Shown here: in pieces, positions 17,296 to 25,933 of the stretch | Layout of the letters: the number at the start of each line of letters is the position of its first letter | How positions within the stretch are numbered: the stretch's first letter is position 1 | Assembly (NCBI GenBank): GCA_903915625.1 | Contig: CAIWTN010000055.1 | Coordinates: 1 to 49,557, forward strand | DNA length: 49,557 nt | DNA from: an uncultured Pseudomonadota bacterium | Lineage (GTDB): Bacteria; Bdellovibrionota_B; Oligoflexia; Oligoflexales; CAIYRB01 | Direction of reading: 5' to 3' | Position numbers and translations under genes: made by a program | Notes under the pieces: generated by a model | What the model was told of the DNA's origin: nothing | What the model saw: the letters and a program-made list of their open reading frames with translations, nothing else | The model's database searches: none

Positions 17296-17617
17296 AGTAA
17301 GGTCCCTTTAGTTGCCGGCCTTCAAGCGGCAAATTCGCTAGAAGCACAATTAGCTACATCTTCGACTGCAATTAAGCCAACGACATGAACTGTGTCATCA
17401 TGGCAGTAGCCCCCGCGAAAGTGGCGTTTTGACATCTATAACCCTTTGTTAGTGCGATCAAATTTGGTATTTCATAGGCAGTCAGTGGTTGCTGGGTAGG
17501 CACTTTTTACCGCCTGTATCTGCTGTTGTGGCCTAAATTACAGTGCTTGCGGAGAGGTGCCTTCCCCACGTAATCTTAAAGGTATCTTTACTCGGCAATG
17601 GTCGAAGGAGTGACGAC
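17296..17617. other. Divergent intergenic region, 322 nt
   Basis: It separates the Cys-rich secreted protein from the lipase. I see a 6-bp hairpin near 17313-17333 (TTGCCG/CGGCAA) and a strong GAAGGAG ribosome site at 17604-17610. I see no confident promoter, RNA gene or coding frame. Confidence 0.5.
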
Positions 17618-18571
17618 ATGCGGGTAGTCTCTACATGCATACGCGGGTTGTTGTTGTGCGCGTTCTTGAGCACCGGCTACGGCTGTGGACGAGAGGGCAC
17701 AAGTGGACTTACCGGATGGCATGGAGCTAGCAGCGAAGAGAAGCCGCACACTCGTTACCCCATTGTTCTGCTGCACGGTTTTTTTGGTTGGCAGCAGGTT
17801 TTTCACATCGACTACTTCTATCAAGTTCCCAAGCACCTGCGTAAGCTCGGTTACCACGTGACGGCAACGCAAGTGACTCCAATTAATCGCGTCACGGTGC
17901 GCGCCGCTCAGTTAGCGCCGCAGATCGATAAAATCCTCAAGGAAACTGGCGCGGAGAAAGTGAATCTGATCGCGCATTCGATGGGCGGATTGGACGGGCG
18001 TTATTTGATCTCAGCAATGGGATACGGCGACCGCGTTGCTTCGTTGACTACGATTGCGACACCGCATAGTGGATCACTCGTAGCCGACGCGATTATTGGT
18101 GCGGTTGATGCTGGAGCTGAGGTTAAAGCAGCTGCCCGTGCAATTGTGCAGGGCACGCATCATCTGATTAAGCACGAACTGACTGTTCCTGATATCGGCC
18201 CCGTCGATTTGAACGGGGCGCTTAATGACCTATCGACTAAATATGCAACGGAAACGTTTGCTGCCATGACGCCCGATGATTCGCGCGTGTATTACCAGTC
18301 GTGGAGCGGCTCGGCTACGTTCAGGCACCGCTTCAAGCCTGACATTTTTGACCCGATCGTAGCGGTTGCACATAAGTTCATTGAAAAGACACAAGGCGCA
18401 AACGACGGCTTGGTTAGCACTGCGAGTGCATTGCACGGTGTCGATCGCGGCGTGGTGCCTGGTGATCACTTAGATGAAATCGGACAACTGCTTGGCCGTG
18501 CACCGGAAGGCTTCGAACACAAAGCATTCTACCAAGGGATCGTCGAAGATCTCGCGGCTCGCGGTTACTGA
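17618..18571 (+). CDS. Triacylglycerol lipase, lipid-anchored alpha/beta hydrolase
   Basis: The start is placed at ATG 17618, which has GAAGGAG 7 nt upstream and begins a lipoprotein signal (lipobox GYGC); an upstream in-frame extension to 17543 has no such support. The 317-residue protein matches the Pseudomonas/Burkholderia lipase group. RYPIVLLHGFFG supplies the oxyanion loop and AHSMGG has nucleophile Ser121. NDGLVS has Asp263 and GDHLDEIG has His284. The calcium-site pattern around the C-terminal Asp is plausible. It should hydrolyse ester lipids at the cell surface. No lipase foldase (lif) gene is adjacent. Confidence 0.92.
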   Translation: MRVVSTCIRGLLLCAFLSTGYGCGREGTSGLTGWHGASSEEKPHTRYPIVLLHGFFGWQQVFHIDYFYQVPKHLRKLGYHVTATQVTPINRVTVRAAQLAPQIDKILKETGAEKVNLIAHSMGGLDGRYLISAMGYGDRVASLTTIATPHSGSLVADAIIGAVDAGAEVKAAARAIVQGTHHLIKHELTVPDIGPVDLNGALNDLSTKYATETFAAMTPDDSRVYYQSWSGSATFRHRFKPDIFDPIVAVAHKFIEKTQGANDGLVSTASALHGVDRGVVPGDHLDEIGQLLGRAPEGFEHKAFYQGIVEDLAARGY

Positions 18572-18606
18572 TTGGTATCTGCTGTGTGAATGAAGTGCGT
18601 CAGCAC

Positions 18607-18628
18607 GTCGCTGCCGCGCGGCAGCGAC
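18607..18628. terminator. 22-bp perfect palindrome between convergent genes
   Basis: GTCGCTGCCGC and its exact complement abut (18607-18628). As a hairpin it gives a 9-bp GC-rich stem with a GCGC loop, in the 71-nt gap between the lipase and glk stop codons. No T-run follows on either strand, so it is a non-canonical or Rho-assisted terminator at best. Confidence 0.45.
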
Positions 18629-18642
18629 AAAGTACTGCCTAC

Positions 18643-19674
18643 TTATTTATGTTTGCGAACCTGCGCAGCTGTATAGTGGGCAGCTCCTAGCAGCGCCACG
18701 TTCGGCTCGGTGATGACCTGCACCGGTATTTGCTCCAGCAAGTGGTCGAAGCGGCCCTTGTCGCGAAATCCGCTCATAAATGGACCGTTCATGAGATAGG
18801 GGAGAATTCTCGGTGCGATGCCGCCACCGACATATACCCCTCCAGTGGCCACCACCTTCAACGCAAGATTACCGGCCTCAGCACCGTAAAGATGGCTAAA
18901 CCAGGTAAGGATCTTCTCGGCGATGGGTTCGCCCTCACTGGCCGCTGTGATGATGTCAGCGCCGATGTCGGCACGGTCGTCTAGCGACTGCAGTAGTGCC
19001 GGAGATGCGGGTTCGCCCTTCTGGCGCAGAAAGTCAAAGAGGTTGCGAAACCCACACTGACCGGAAACCACACGTTCCCAGCTGACGTGTCCATCGTAGC
19101 GCTCTTGGAGAAAGCCGGCCAGATTCAGATCGGCTTTGGTAACCGGCCCGAAAGTCGCATGCCCACCCTCGGAAGGTAGCACCTGGAGCTCGCGATGCGC
19201 CGCACTCACAGCAGTCCTTGTGCCTGAAGCGGCGTCGTCACCATGCCAGACAAGAACTGCTTCGCCCAGTCCGGTGCCGGCGGCAATCAGCACGGCAGGG
19301 CCGTCGCCACGTTCGCCCTGCTGCAGGGTCACTAGGTGATCCGGGGCCAAGTGTGGGACGGCGTAGCCATGGGCGGCTAGGTCGTTGAGTAGGTAAACCG
19401 GTGCGCCAATCGCTTTGCTGATGGCGTCAGCGTCGATCTCCCAATCCACGTTGGTTAGGCGTACTTGACGTCCCCGGACTGGACCGGCAACGCCAATCCC
19501 GACGCCGCGAATAGTTGGCAATTTGCCGCCAAAATGCTGCTCGATCATGTGCACTAGGCTTGCAGCGGCGGCGGTATGGAAGCGGCTCGAATGCCCAACT
19601 TTTAGACCGCTATCGGTGACGTGATAGGTCGCGATGGCGACCTTCGTGCCACCGATGTCGATTGATAAGATCAA
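18643..19674 (-). CDS. glk: Glucokinase
   Basis: 343 residues of the Glk (not classical ROK) family. DIGGTK forms the phosphate loop at residues 5-10, then GVAGPV, LLNDLAAHGYAV with the catalytic Asp, and GTGLGEA for ATP/sugar binding. A HRELQVLPSEGGHATFGP block contains the sugar-contacting SEGGH, and VVATGGVYVGGGIAPR forms the C-terminal ATP loop. It phosphorylates glucose with ATP to glucose 6-phosphate in the cytoplasm. Downstream of ugd by about 60 nt on the same strand, so the two sugar-activation genes are probably co-transcribed. Confidence 0.93.
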   Translation of the reverse strand: MILSIDIGGTKVAIATYHVTDSGLKVGHSSRFHTAAAASLVHMIEQHFGGKLPTIRGVGIGVAGPVRGRQVRLTNVDWEIDADAISKAIGAPVYLLNDLAAHGYAVPHLAPDHLVTLQQGERGDGPAVLIAAGTGLGEAVLVWHGDDAASGTRTAVSAAHRELQVLPSEGGHATFGPVTKADLNLAGFLQERYDGHVSWERVVSGQCGFRNLFDFLRQKGEPASPALLQSLDDRADIGADIITAASEGEPIAEKILTWFSHLYGAEAGNLALKVVATGGVYVGGGIAPRILPYLMNGPFMSGFRDKGRFDHLLEQIPVQVITEPNVALLGAAHYTAAQVRKHK

Positions 19675-19734
19675 GAGTCGTCCCTCCGTCTACGCCCATG
19701 CGCTCGGAGCTGAACTCTTGGCGCACAAGGACTG

Positions 19735-21072
19735 TTAATGGGAGTTGCGTGCGGCTCGCCCCACGCTTTCGTAGTAAAAGCCAAGTTTCTCTAGCGCGCC
19801 GCGGCTATATTGGTTGCGCAAATCAAAAACCGCAAGCGTTCGCATGAGTCCCTTCGCCTTTTCCCAATTGGGGCGTTTATATTCACTCCATTCGGTAACC
19901 AAAATCACGGCGTCAGCGCCGTGTAGGGCATCATAGGCAGTAGACGCGTAGCTCAGGCCAGCTAACTCACCCATTTCTAGCTTGAAGTTAGGGAGGCCTT
20001 CGGGATCATGACCCACCACGGTGGCACCGTGACTGATGAGGTGGCGGGCAATCGTCTTAGCCGGAGCGTCGCGGACATCGTCGGTCCCTGGCTTGAATGC
20101 CAGGCCCCAGAGTGCAATGCGCTTACCCTCTAGATTGCCGAAGTGGTTTTTGACTTTACCGGCAACCCATGTCTTTTGTTGCTCATTAGCGGCGGTTACT
20201 GCCGACAGAACCTGCAGGTCCACCTTATGTTCCGAGGCTGTCCTGACTAGTGCTGCCACATCTTTGGGAAAGCACGAGCCACCGTAGCCTGGGCCAGCAT
20301 ACAAGAATTTACGCCCAATCCGCGGATCTGCACCCATACCACGCCGTACATGGTCAATGTCTGCCCCCACCTTCTCGCAGAGGCGGGCCAGTTCGTTCAT
20401 GAAACTGATCCGTGTGGCTAGCATGGCATTAGCGCCATACTTGGTCAGCTCGGACGAGTGCCTGTCCATCACAAATAAGCGGCCTGGGTCGTCTAAGATG
20501 AATGGGCGATACATTTCGCGGAGTAGTTCGGTTGCGGACTCGTCTTCGACGCCCACAATGATGCGATCGGGCTTCATGAAATCATCGATCGCTGTTCCTT
20601 CTTTGAGGAACTCTGGGTTTGACGCGACGGGGACACGAAAGCTCACCTTTCGGGCGGAGAGTTCGGTTTTTAAGATGCCCTCAACAATGTCGCAGGTACC
20701 AACAGGAACGGTTGATTTCACCACGGCAAGGAGGTCGCCTGTGGCGGTCTTGCCAATGCTCTGCGCCACGGCTTTAACGTATTGCAGATCGGCCGATCCA
20801 TCTTCGCCCTGGGGGGTGCCCACGGCAATAAAAGCGCAGGCGCTGCCCTTGAGAGCCGACGCCAAATCGGTCGTGAAGCTCAGGCGCTCGTGTTCGATAT
20901 TCCGCTTGAGCAGGGTCGCAAGGCCTGGTTCATAGATTGGGGGTTCGCCATTTTTCAACTTAGCGATCTTGTCTTTATTAGCATCGACACAGACCACGCT
21001 GTGCCCAACCTCAGCCAGACAGACGCCTGTCACTAATCCTACGTAGCCGCTGCCGATAACGGTAATTTGCAT
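19735..21072 (-). CDS. ugd: UDP-glucose 6-dehydrogenase
   Basis: About 445 residues. The frame opens at TTG 21078 but ATG 21072 (MQITVIG) is the natural start, with an AGG-type site upstream. N-terminal Rossmann VIGSGYVGLVTG binds NAD. VGTP, ASNPEFLKEGTA, and GPGYGGSCFPKD with catalytic Cys267 are diagnostic. The C-terminal half has LWGLAFKPGTDDVRDAP for the UDP-sugar site. It oxidises UDP-glucose to UDP-glucuronate for polysaccharide or lipid modification. Works naturally with glk immediately downstream. Confidence 0.95.
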   Translation of the reverse strand: MQITVIGSGYVGLVTGVCLAEVGHSVVCVDANKDKIAKLKNGEPPIYEPGLATLLKRNIEHERLSFTTDLASALKGSACAFIAVGTPQGEDGSADLQYVKAVAQSIGKTATGDLLAVVKSTVPVGTCDIVEGILKTELSARKVSFRVPVASNPEFLKEGTAIDDFMKPDRIIVGVEDESATELLREMYRPFILDDPGRLFVMDRHSSELTKYGANAMLATRISFMNELARLCEKVGADIDHVRRGMGADPRIGRKFLYAGPGYGGSCFPKDVAALVRTASEHKVDLQVLSAVTAANEQQKTWVAGKVKNHFGNLEGKRIALWGLAFKPGTDDVRDAPAKTIARHLISHGATVVGHDPEGLPNFKLEMGELAGLSYASTAYDALHGADAVILVTEWSEYKRPNWEKAKGLMRTLAVFDLRNQYSRGALEKLGFYYESVGRAARNSH

Positions 21073-21193
21073 AATCAAACCTATCTAATGGCGAGGGCCT
21101 GCCCATTGTTTGCGCTAGCCGACAAATTTAGCGATCCTGGCGCATAAGAACAAGCGCAAACCCAGGGTTGGGGCCTCTACTTGGTGGGTTCAA

Positions 21194-21223
21194 TTGCCCT
21201 CGGCCATTGCAGGATGTTATAAT
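21194..21223 (+). promoter_or_regulatory. Sigma70-type promoter of the FHA-GGDEF gene
   Basis: TTGCCC (21194-21199), an 18-nt spacer and a perfect TATAAT (21218-21223) lie about 95 nt before the start codon, in the 248-nt divergent region shared with ugd. Confidence 0.6.
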
Positions 21224-21320
21224 TACTACATCGACCAAACTCTATTTGGGGTCCCTCTGAGCTTTGCTCTCTCGAGCCTTGTAGCAGCCTTTAACACGAC
21301 TGATTTGGTCAACGGGGCAT

Positions 21321-22229
21321 ATGTCGGAAGAAAAAACAATCATTGCAGAGTCGCCTAACCTCACGATTTTGCAGGGCGCTAAGCGCAAAAATGCCTGTGT
21401 AGTGCAGTACAGCGGAGCCAAGCTCGGTAAACGCTACCCGCTGGGCGAGCCGGTCAATGTAATTGGCAGGTCCCCCAGTGTTCAGATCATCATTAATGAG
21501 GCCAGCGTGTCTCGTCAGCACGCTCGCCTGGTGCTGATCGGTGACAATGTCGTAGTTGAGGACATGGGTAGCTCCAACGGCACTTTCGTGAACGACGTGC
21601 GTACCGACGGCCAGAGTCAGCTAAAAGATGGCGACATCATTCGTCTGGGTACGGTGCTTTTGAAGTTCTTTGCTCATGACAACGTCGATAGCGTGATGCA
21701 CGACAAGATCTACCGGATGGCGACGATTGATGCAGGTACCCAGATTTTCAACAAGCAATACCTGCTTGATGCTCTGGATGCTGAAATAAAATTCAGTCGG
21801 ACCTATGGTCGGGATCTATCGATCATCTATTACGATTTGGATCACTTTAAGCCGGTTAACGACACCTACGGGCACAATGCTGGCGACTTTATCTTACGGG
21901 AAAGTGCGGCTCTGGTGCGCACGGCAGTTCGCAAGGACGATATCCTAGGTCGGTTCGGTGGTGAGGAATTCGTCATCATCTTACCTAACACGGATGCTCG
22001 AACAGCGGCAGAACTAGCGGAACGGATCCGGCACAAACATGAAACTTTCGCCTTCGGCATTGAATTTGAACAAGACGGTGTAAAGAAGCGAGTTGATCAC
22101 CACCAGACTATCTCGATTGGTGTGGCTCAGCTGCGTCCACCAGCGAGTTCGACTAAAGAATTTCTCGAAATTGCTGATAAAAAGCTATACACATCAAAGC
22201 AATCAGGACGTAATCGGGTAACTATCTAA
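21321..22229 (+). CDS. FHA domain-GGDEF diguanylate cyclase (DgcB-like)
   Basis: 302 residues. A short tail (MSEEKTII..) precedes an FHA domain at ~35-115. Its phosphothreonine-binding elements are visible: IGRSPS, SVSRQHA and SSNGTFVND. The GGDEF domain (~135-302) has the DLDHFKPVND substrate loop and GGEEF at 213-217. An RxxD inhibitory site (RKDD, 204-207) lies exactly five residues before it, so the cyclase should be active and product-inhibited. It makes c-di-GMP from two GTP. Bdellovibrio DgcB has the same two-domain order and is reported to need FHA signalling for prey invasion. The Thr in EEKTII is a candidate site for FHA self-recognition. A sigma70-like promoter lies upstream. Confidence 0.95.
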   Translation: MSEEKTIIAESPNLTILQGAKRKNACVVQYSGAKLGKRYPLGEPVNVIGRSPSVQIIINEASVSRQHARLVLIGDNVVVEDMGSSNGTFVNDVRTDGQSQLKDGDIIRLGTVLLKFFAHDNVDSVMHDKIYRMATIDAGTQIFNKQYLLDALDAEIKFSRTYGRDLSIIYYDLDHFKPVNDTYGHNAGDFILRESAALVRTAVRKDDILGRFGGEEFVIILPNTDARTAAELAERIRHKHETFAFGIEFEQDGVKKRVDHHQTISIGVAQLRPPASSTKEFLEIADKKLYTSKQSGRNRVTI

Positions 22230-22258
22230 GTGCCCGGTGCGCTAAACCGGAGTAGGCG

Positions 22259-22867
22259 ATGGGACCCGCAAAAAGCAGATGCGTCGTGATGTTGGTGACC
22301 TTATTGGCACAGCTGACGCTGGCGGGCTGCGTCTCTTCTGTCGAGCCAGATGTTGATCTCACGCCGTCTTTAGCTGAAGATACGACGTATTACGAGGTCC
22401 TGACGAAATCGACCATAAAGCGCACCGTCTTTAAAAACTTCGAGACTCGCGCCATTGTCAGTGCAACGTACTTGTCCCCGGAATTTCGCGCTGCGTTCAG
22501 TGAACGCCTAGAGCGCGTCTTCAAGCGGGGAGATTTGCATTTTGACGAGGCTAAGGACAAGGCAGCATTCTTCGTCAGTGTGGAAGTGCCCGGGCTTGAT
22601 ATGGAGCGTGCAGACCTCACCAATCCCTATCACTGGTCGGTTATGCTTAACGGCGATCAAGGCCCAATCAAGCCCATCCTGATCAAGCGCATCATCGACA
22701 AGGAACGTTGGCGGGCATTTTTCGTCAACGTCAACAATTGGAGCAGTGAATATCTAGTCATCTTTGACGTACCTGCGGTAAATGCGAATTCACCCAAAAT
22801 GGTGGTGAAAACACCCGTGCGACTGACCATAGCTAACGCAGATGCGCAACTAAATCTGTCTTGGTGA
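22259..22867 (+). CDS. Lipoprotein of unknown function
   Basis: 202 residues. Lipobox LAGC follows a hydrophobic N-terminus. The mature domain of ~175 residues is a single mixed alpha/beta body with a beta-rich C-terminal half (VVKTPVRLTIANADAQLNLSW). It starts 29 nt after the FHA-GGDEF gene with a GGAG site, so it is likely co-transcribed with that cyclase. Family not recognised. Confidence 0.72.
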   Translation: MGPAKSRCVVMLVTLLAQLTLAGCVSSVEPDVDLTPSLAEDTTYYEVLTKSTIKRTVFKNFETRAIVSATYLSPEFRAAFSERLERVFKRGDLHFDEAKDKAAFFVSVEVPGLDMERADLTNPYHWSVMLNGDQGPIKPILIKRIIDKERWRAFFVNVNNWSSEYLVIFDVPAVNANSPKMVVKTPVRLTIANADAQLNLSW

Positions 22868-22874
22868 CGATCAG

Positions 22875-22894
22875 GGCGACAATTTTTTGTCGCC
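22875..22894 (+). terminator. Hairpin after the lipoprotein gene
   Basis: GGCGACAA and TTGTCGCC form a perfect 8-bp stem with a TTTT loop, starting 7 nt after the stop. No T-tract follows. Probable transcript end or RNA 3' stabiliser. Confidence 0.5.
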
Positions 22895-23083
22895 ACAATT
22901 GCCCCCGCAAATGGTGCAATCGCAAAGAAGGATTGAGGATTTACACTAGCTGAGTGGAAATCCCTAGAACCCTTCTGGGCCAAGGATTTGACACCCAGCA
23001 TACCACTCCTGATAAACTATTAAGTACCGACAAGCACGAACCCATCCACCATGCCAGCACCCAATGTGAGGGAGCCCGTAGGT

Positions 23084-23539
23084 ATGCCGCAGTACCGTGC
23101 CAGTGATATCCTTCTGGAACTGATTGAACTAAGCCATGAGCGGATTGATGAGGTGCGTTGCCAGATTGCCTACTACCGTGCCAGCGTCTACAAACAAGAG
23201 ACTGCTGATCAAATCAATCTAAAAGTTGAGCAGCTGGAGCGCGTAAGCGTGCTTTTTGGCGACGATCACTTGGTGGATGTGTTTTCCGACTTTGCTGCAG
23301 TGGATGCTGCTAGCGGGCAAAATTGCGCTCCTGGTGAGTGTTCCTTCGCACAGCGCGTGACAGGGATGCTGCATGCACTCGAGTTACACTTGTCTCGCAT
23401 TTACCGAGCATTGACGACACATACTTTGGTTACTGACACAGAGGCATTAGCTGCCGCTGTTCGCGTAAATCGCCAGGATGTATTAGCGTTATGCAATACA
23501 GGGTCGCGTCATTGGACATTCTTCCAGTCGTTTGAGTGA
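23084..23539 (+). CDS. Hypothetical cytoplasmic protein
   Basis: About 151 residues from ATG 23084, which has GAGGGAG 9 nt upstream; an ATG at 23051 is in frame but lacks a ribosome site. The protein is helical and acidic with a coiled-coil-like first half (residues ~10-55 of the longer form). It has two Cys in a NCAPGEC loop and no signal or membrane segment. Not recognised. The gene sits 9 nt before the membrane gluzincin gene, so the two are probably translated from one message. Confidence 0.6.
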   Translation: MPQYRASDILLELIELSHERIDEVRCQIAYYRASVYKQETADQINLKVEQLERVSVLFGDDHLVDVFSDFAAVDAASGQNCAPGECSFAQRVTGMLHALELHLSRIYRALTTHTLVTDTEALAAAVRVNRQDVLALCNTGSRHWTFFQSFE

Positions 23540-23548
23540 GGTCTGATT

Positions 23549-25894
23549 TTGCGGCGCTATCTCGCGCTTTTGCCGATCTATCTGCTGGCAGCGGTCCTAC
23601 CGCTGGCGTTGCATATTGCGGCAAATTTTGAGTATGAATATGCGTTGCTGAGCGCTTACTGCGCTCTTCTGCTCATACCTCTTGTGGGCGTGCTTCTACC
23701 TAGGAGCATGCTGCCCATCGAAGATGGGAAGTACAGTCCTCCTTATGCATTCGAGTTCTTATGGATCCTACTGATCAGTCCGATCTTTGGGTTAATCCCG
23801 GGAGCTTTTATGTTCGCGACCAAGGCATGCAAATGCAGCGCTCCTGGTTACGGGTTTTGGATGCTGATTGTTTGGTACCCGTCGTGGGTACTCGCGCATG
23901 CATTTTTAAATGGAATCTTGCGCCTTAGGTGTCGGGGGTGGGGAAGAATCGCAGTCTCATCTGCTCTTCTTTGTGTTTATCTAGCATTAGTCATGCACGC
24001 TGCAGCCCTAATCTGGTTGGCGCCGCAAAAACATCTGCTGCATCTATTTACCGGCTTTTGGCATGGACCGATTTACGACTCGTTTATTGCAGTGGATACA
24101 GGAATTGTGCTGACGCGGGCCAGTCATTTGTTGGCAGCTCTGTTACTACTGTCGGTGATTTGGCTGCGAAAGAGTGTGGTCAGCATTCTAGTTGTGACGG
24201 GGTTTGCGGCTCTTTGGTTATACACGGCGCGGACCGCTGGTGATTACGCTAGTACTCAAAATGGCAAAGCTAAGCTCGACTCTTTGCTGGCCGGTGAGAT
24301 TAGTGGTCCCGGGTTTAAGCTTCACTATCAAAAAGTGGCGTCTTCGACTGGTGACGCAGTGCCGAAACAGATACAGCGTTTGGCCCGTGATGCTGAATTT
24401 CACATCGCTGAACTAACACAGGTCTTGGCGGATGGTGAAGGATCTCTACCGACCGTAGATATTTATGTGTACCCCGACCGTGACAGCAAAAAACTTTGGT
24501 TTGGTGGTGGTGCTACCGATGTTGCCGATGTTAGGACGCCGTCCATTCATATCACCGGCGACAGTTGGCCGCATCCTACGCTGCGCCATGAACTGGTTCA
24601 CGCACTTGCATCTAGATTTGGTTACCATGGGATAGGCTTTCATCCCAATATGGCATTTACCGAGGGCCTCGCTGTAGCGCTGGCGCCAACTCCAGTGACT
24701 ATGTCGTTCGATGACGGTGCAGCTGATCTTCTGGCCAGCGGTAAACTTCCTGCTGTGGAAACATTGTTTTCGCCGATGTTCTGGACAGTGAGTGGGGGGC
24801 GGGCCTATACGGTAGCCGGCTCTTTCCTCAGCTTTTTGCTGGAGACGCGCGGCATTTCCGGGATCAAAGCTCTTTATTCAGGCCAAGACTTCCAATCGGC
24901 TTTTGGCGTTGGTGAGGCAGAGTTGATCGCGGCGTGGAAGAGGCAGATCTCTGAAAAATTCGACCGTCATGCCTACGAGCTTTATAGTGAGGCACTTTTT
25001 CGTGATCCTGGTGTGCTGCATGAACAGTGTCCGCACAGTAAAGCTGATTTGGTGAGAAACCGCGAAGAAAGCCTGTATATCCGCATGCGCCAGCCTTTGG
25101 GTTGGGACCCTGACACAGCGTACTTGCCTTGGTTGTTAAGTTTGGACCCCAAAGACCGTGAGCCGCAAGTTAAGCTATGGCGCGCCGAGGCCTACCGTCT
25201 GACGACGGACCGGGTGCCCAAGTTAGCAAAAATAAAAGACTTGCGAGATACACTAGCGCAGGCCCGCCACCGGCCGGCAACTAACCTAGAAGATGTCGAG
25301 ATCGGTATACTCGAGTCTGATTTGGCAGCTATTCTCGGCGACCGCCAAGGCAGCGTGGCCCTGCTAAAGGAGCTATCAGCCGAGAGTAAGACGCACTTTT
25401 TTGGCGATGTCTTGCAGCGGGAGATTGCTGCACGCATGGTTATTGAGAGCGGAGCAGGCGGCATGGCCACTTTAGAGTGGCGGCGCTACCTTGCTGGGTG
25501 GCGCAAAGCTATTCCCATGACTAGCTCAACTACGGCTCTAAATCCTGCTTCATCTGATGCTCCAACTACGTCTACAAGTGCGGCCCAAAGTGTAGTCAAA
25601 GAACACGAGCCTTGGATACTTACCTATTTAAAGCTACGAAATCCAAAGGCGACTCCCTCAAGTGCCCGTGATCTGCAACAGATGCTTACTGGAGTGACTC
25701 CAGATCCGGAGTTGCCGTTGACGTTTACTCGGGAGTGGTACCGCTTACTCGGTGAGCGGTTGATGCAAGTGAATGCCTACACTGATGCAGGTGTTGCCTA
25801 TGACCGTGCCGCACAAGCGGCCGTGCCAGCAGCGCGACCGGCCTTTGCGGAACATGCCCGAAGAGCCCGATTTGGGGTCAGTCACTCCCGATAA
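23549..25894 (+). CDS. Polytopic membrane protein with HEXXH gluzincin-like metallopeptidase domain
   Basis: 781 residues from TTG 23549 (GTGAGG upstream). Residues 1-~230 contain about seven hydrophobic helices. A soluble domain follows. LRHELVHALA supplies HEXXH at 347-351 and FTEGLAVAL supplies a downstream Glu372, twenty residues after the second His, which is gluzincin spacing (compare peptidase_MA-like families). Residues ~430-781 are helical, repeat-like (TPR-style) with a Ser/Thr linker near 660. The protein probably anchors a periplasmic or cytoplasmic peptidase to the membrane; topology is inferred. No specific named family is assigned. Confidence 0.8.
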   Translation: MRRYLALLPIYLLAAVLPLALHIAANFEYEYALLSAYCALLLIPLVGVLLPRSMLPIEDGKYSPPYAFEFLWILLISPIFGLIPGAFMFATKACKCSAPGYGFWMLIVWYPSWVLAHAFLNGILRLRCRGWGRIAVSSALLCVYLALVMHAAALIWLAPQKHLLHLFTGFWHGPIYDSFIAVDTGIVLTRASHLLAALLLLSVIWLRKSVVSILVVTGFAALWLYTARTAGDYASTQNGKAKLDSLLAGEISGPGFKLHYQKVASSTGDAVPKQIQRLARDAEFHIAELTQVLADGEGSLPTVDIYVYPDRDSKKLWFGGGATDVADVRTPSIHITGDSWPHPTLRHELVHALASRFGYHGIGFHPNMAFTEGLAVALAPTPVTMSFDDGAADLLASGKLPAVETLFSPMFWTVSGGRAYTVAGSFLSFLLETRGISGIKALYSGQDFQSAFGVGEAELIAAWKRQISEKFDRHAYELYSEALFRDPGVLHEQCPHSKADLVRNREESLYIRMRQPLGWDPDTAYLPWLLSLDPKDREPQVKLWRAEAYRLTTDRVPKLAKIKDLRDTLAQARHRPATNLEDVEIGILESDLAAILGDRQGSVALLKELSAESKTHFFGDVLQREIAARMVIESGAGGMATLEWRRYLAGWRKAIPMTSSTTALNPASSDAPTTSTSAAQSVVKEHEPWILTYLKLRNPKATPSSARDLQQMLTGVTPDPELPLTFTREWYRLLGERLMQVNAYTDAGVAYDRAAQAAVPAARPAFAEHARRARFGVSHSR

Positions 25895-25898
25895 CTCT

Positions 25899-25925
25899 CC
25901 GAAATCACGAGATGATGAATTTCGG
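25899..25925. terminator. Hairpin between convergent genes
   Basis: CCGAAAT (25899-25905) and ATTTCGG (25919-25925) form a 7-bp stem with a 13-nt loop in the 39-nt gap between the gluzincin gene and the PLP decarboxylase gene. No strong T-run. Confidence 0.35.
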
Positions 25926-25933
25926 CTGTATCA

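Noticed and set aside
21079-21320. c-di-GMP riboswitch before the FHA-GGDEF gene
   Set aside because: No GEMM-like conserved core was seen; only a sigma70-like promoter.
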